Origin: Chloropicon primus
Taxonomy: Eukaryota; Chlorophyta; Chloropicophyceae; Chloropicales; Chloropicaceae
Direction: 5' to 3'
NCBI GenBank assembly: GCA_023205875.1
Contig: CP060758.1
Location: 930,001 to 994,000 of the forward strand
Length of the DNA stretch: 64,000 bases
The stretch's first letter is position 1; every line of letters begins with the position of its first letter. A model generated the notes under the pieces. That model was not told where the DNA came from and ran no database searches. It worked only from the letters and a program-made list of their open reading frames with translations. This document shows positions 62,735 through 64,000 of this stretch, in pieces. A program made the translations under genes and the position numbers.

Positions 62735-63542
62735 ATGGACTGGAGCAGGCAGAAGAAGAAGACGAAGCCGAGGGTGCCCCAGCCGAGGCCGAGCGCCAAG
62801 GCTGTGGTTCCCAAAGCCCGTCCCTTGGGTCGAAGCAGGAGCAACTCCTTTGTGCTGTCCAGAGTATTCGATGAGACGATAGAGAGCGAGTCCAAGAGGA
62901 AAGACACGCCCACAAACTTCTTGGCCCGGGATGGTGAAGAAATCATTGAGCTCCAAGACGTGGAGTACGACTTTGGGTCCGAATGGTAAGTTCTCAACGA
63001 GCGTTCTGATTTCTCGAGGAATTCAGACTGACAACCAAGTCTCGAATTGTGCACACCGCAGGTTGGTCAAGTCCCCTCCCGAGAAGAAGCCTGTCCCTCG
63101 CATTGAGGAGAGGGAGATCCCCACGCCGGCCCCGGACGAAGTCGCGAGGCATAAGCTGCCTCCCCTTCCCAGGAAGAACCAGGAGCCGCGGGGCGAGGCT
63201 GCGGGGAAGCCGCCGAGATCGAAGGCTGCCGTTGCCAGGCGGGTGTCCTCGCTCCCCAAGCCAATCCAGCAGATTCCAAAGGGCTCCCCCGAGAATCACG
63301 GCAGCAAGCAGAGGAACGCGGAGACGCAGACCGAGCAGAGCGCGGAGGACGCCCCAGGCAAAGTGAAGGCGAACTCCACCAACAAGGAGTTCTTTGGGGA
63401 CTTTGATATTCTCAAGGAGATCAGGCTCTGCGGCGACCTGCTGCAGGAGATGGTGGAGAGCGCCTGTGATCTGAGCGAGTTGTACCAAAAGGAGCGGAGG
63501 AGGACCTCGAGGAAACAAAAGGCTTGTTGTACTATAATGTAG
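62735..63542 (+). CDS. Basic, Pro-rich protein ending in a CaaX prenylation box (2 exons)
   Basis: 243 residues: exon 1 62735-62985, intron 62986-63061 (76 bp, GTAAGT donor, CCGCAG acceptor), exon 2 63062-63542. Splicing joins a Glu codon and a split Trp codon in frame. The N-terminus is strongly basic (MDWSRQKKKTKPRVPQPRP) and includes RSRSNSF, a likely phosphorylation site. The middle is Pro/Lys-rich and disordered; the C-terminal ~50 residues are predicted helical (EFFGDFDILKEIRLCGDLL). The protein ends CCTIM, a CaaX box (CTIM) whose final Met favours farnesylation, with a neighbouring Cys. I infer a small membrane-tethered adaptor. No family recognised. An alternative start at 62394 would add 114 residues. 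Confidence 0.72.
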
Positions 63543-63640
63543 AAAAAAGGTCGCTGCAACATTTTGTGCAGCCCCCGGGAATAATATTCTTACAAGCGGA
63601 GAAGCACTTCCTGCCCCCCCGCCTTTTACTCTTTGCCGGT

Positions 63641-64000
63641 TCAACCTTCAAAGTCGCCCCACTGGTCATCCTCAAACCCCTCGCCACCGGCGTTGCTGGC
63701 TTTGGCCACCTCTGGCGCCGCAGGTGCTGCTTCGAAGCTGTCGAAGTCAGCCACCCAGTCCCCCTGAGCTGCCGCCGCTGGTGCGGGCGGTTTCTTCTGG
63801 GCCGCGGCAACTGGCGGTGGCGGAGCAAGCAATCCTCCGCCTGTGATCACCGGCTTCGCCCTGCCGTCTCCCACACTCAAGCGACTCTTGAGCTTGGAGG
63901 GGGACGCCCCCGGGGACTTCTTTATCTGAATCGTTATTTTCTCTCCCTCCTTCAAGCTGTAGTCCTTCTGGGCCTCAGTTGATTGCGCGAACTTCTCCTT
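63641..64000 (-). CDS. NECAP-like clathrin coat-associated protein, C-terminal 119 residues
   Basis: The frame runs in from the window edge; the stop is at 63641-63643. The first residues visible (KEKFAQS, then YSLKEGEKITIQIKK) match the end of the PHear domain of NECAP proteins. A Pro/Ala-rich linker follows, then the C-terminal tail with two aromatic peptides, WVADF and DDQWGDFEG; the latter is a WxxF-type motif that binds the AP-1/AP-2 ear. Role: clathrin-mediated endocytosis. Converges with the CaaX gene (98-bp gap). Confidence 0.85.
   Translation of the reverse strand, partial: KEKFAQSTEAQKDYSLKEGEKITIQIKKSPGASPSKLKSRLSVGDGRAKPVITGGGLLAPPPPVAAAQKKPPAPAAAAQGDWVADFDSFEAAPAAPEVAKASNAGGEGFEDDQWGDFEG

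Overview
The window looks like nuclear DNA of a small, gene-dense green alga. Flanking genes sit tens to hundreds of bases apart, introns are few and short (60, 70, 76 and 137 bp, all GT-AG), and flanking coding sequence is GC-rich. The gene set fits the green lineage: a plant-type ubiquitin-like/PI 4-kinase gamma, a SAL1-type bisphosphate nucleotidase, and a Ser/Pro-rich surface glycoprotein like those of green algal walls. A picoplanktonic prasinophyte-type alga (for example Chloropicophyceae) is my best guess, held loosely.

From 41663 down to base 1 the minus strand is one uninterrupted reading frame of 13,887 codons that runs off the window. It encodes a giant hybrid polyketide synthase. 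Reading N to C (falling coordinates): acyl-AMP ligase, two ACPs, module 1 (KS-DH-KR-ACP), an NRPS-type condensation domain, a second acyl-AMP ligase that is a copy of the first, tandem ACPs, then modules 2 to 8, mostly KS-DH-ER-KR-ACP. No module carries an acyltransferase, so extender units must be supplied in trans. Modules 6, 7 and 8 are 4836-bp (1612-codon) near-identical tandem copies (module 6 in part). Modules 3 to 5 are mosaics sharing near-identical blocks, with breakpoints inside KS domains and at the DH/ER and ER/KR edges. The chemistry implied is a long, largely saturated chain with a few positions left less reduced (modules 1 and 4).

A 1.4-kb GC-rich spacer (41664-43087) separates the synthase from a divergent gene for a large membrane-anchored surface glycoprotein. 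Beyond it lie ordinary housekeeping genes: FCP1-like phosphatase with a small gene 46 bp upstream on the same strand, UBL/PI4K gamma, glycerol kinase, COG6, a VAT-1/quinone-oxidoreductase-like MDR enzyme, a kinesin-like protein with a degenerate motor, SAL1-like phosphatase, a basic protein ending in a CaaX box, and the 3' end of a NECAP gene. Several concern membrane traffic (COG6, PI4K, NECAP), but nothing shows they work with the synthase. No trans-acyltransferase, thioesterase or phosphopantetheinyl transferase is in the window.

I saw no tRNA, rRNA, CRISPR array, transposon or viral element. Domain edges below were read by eye and are good to about 30-60 bp.
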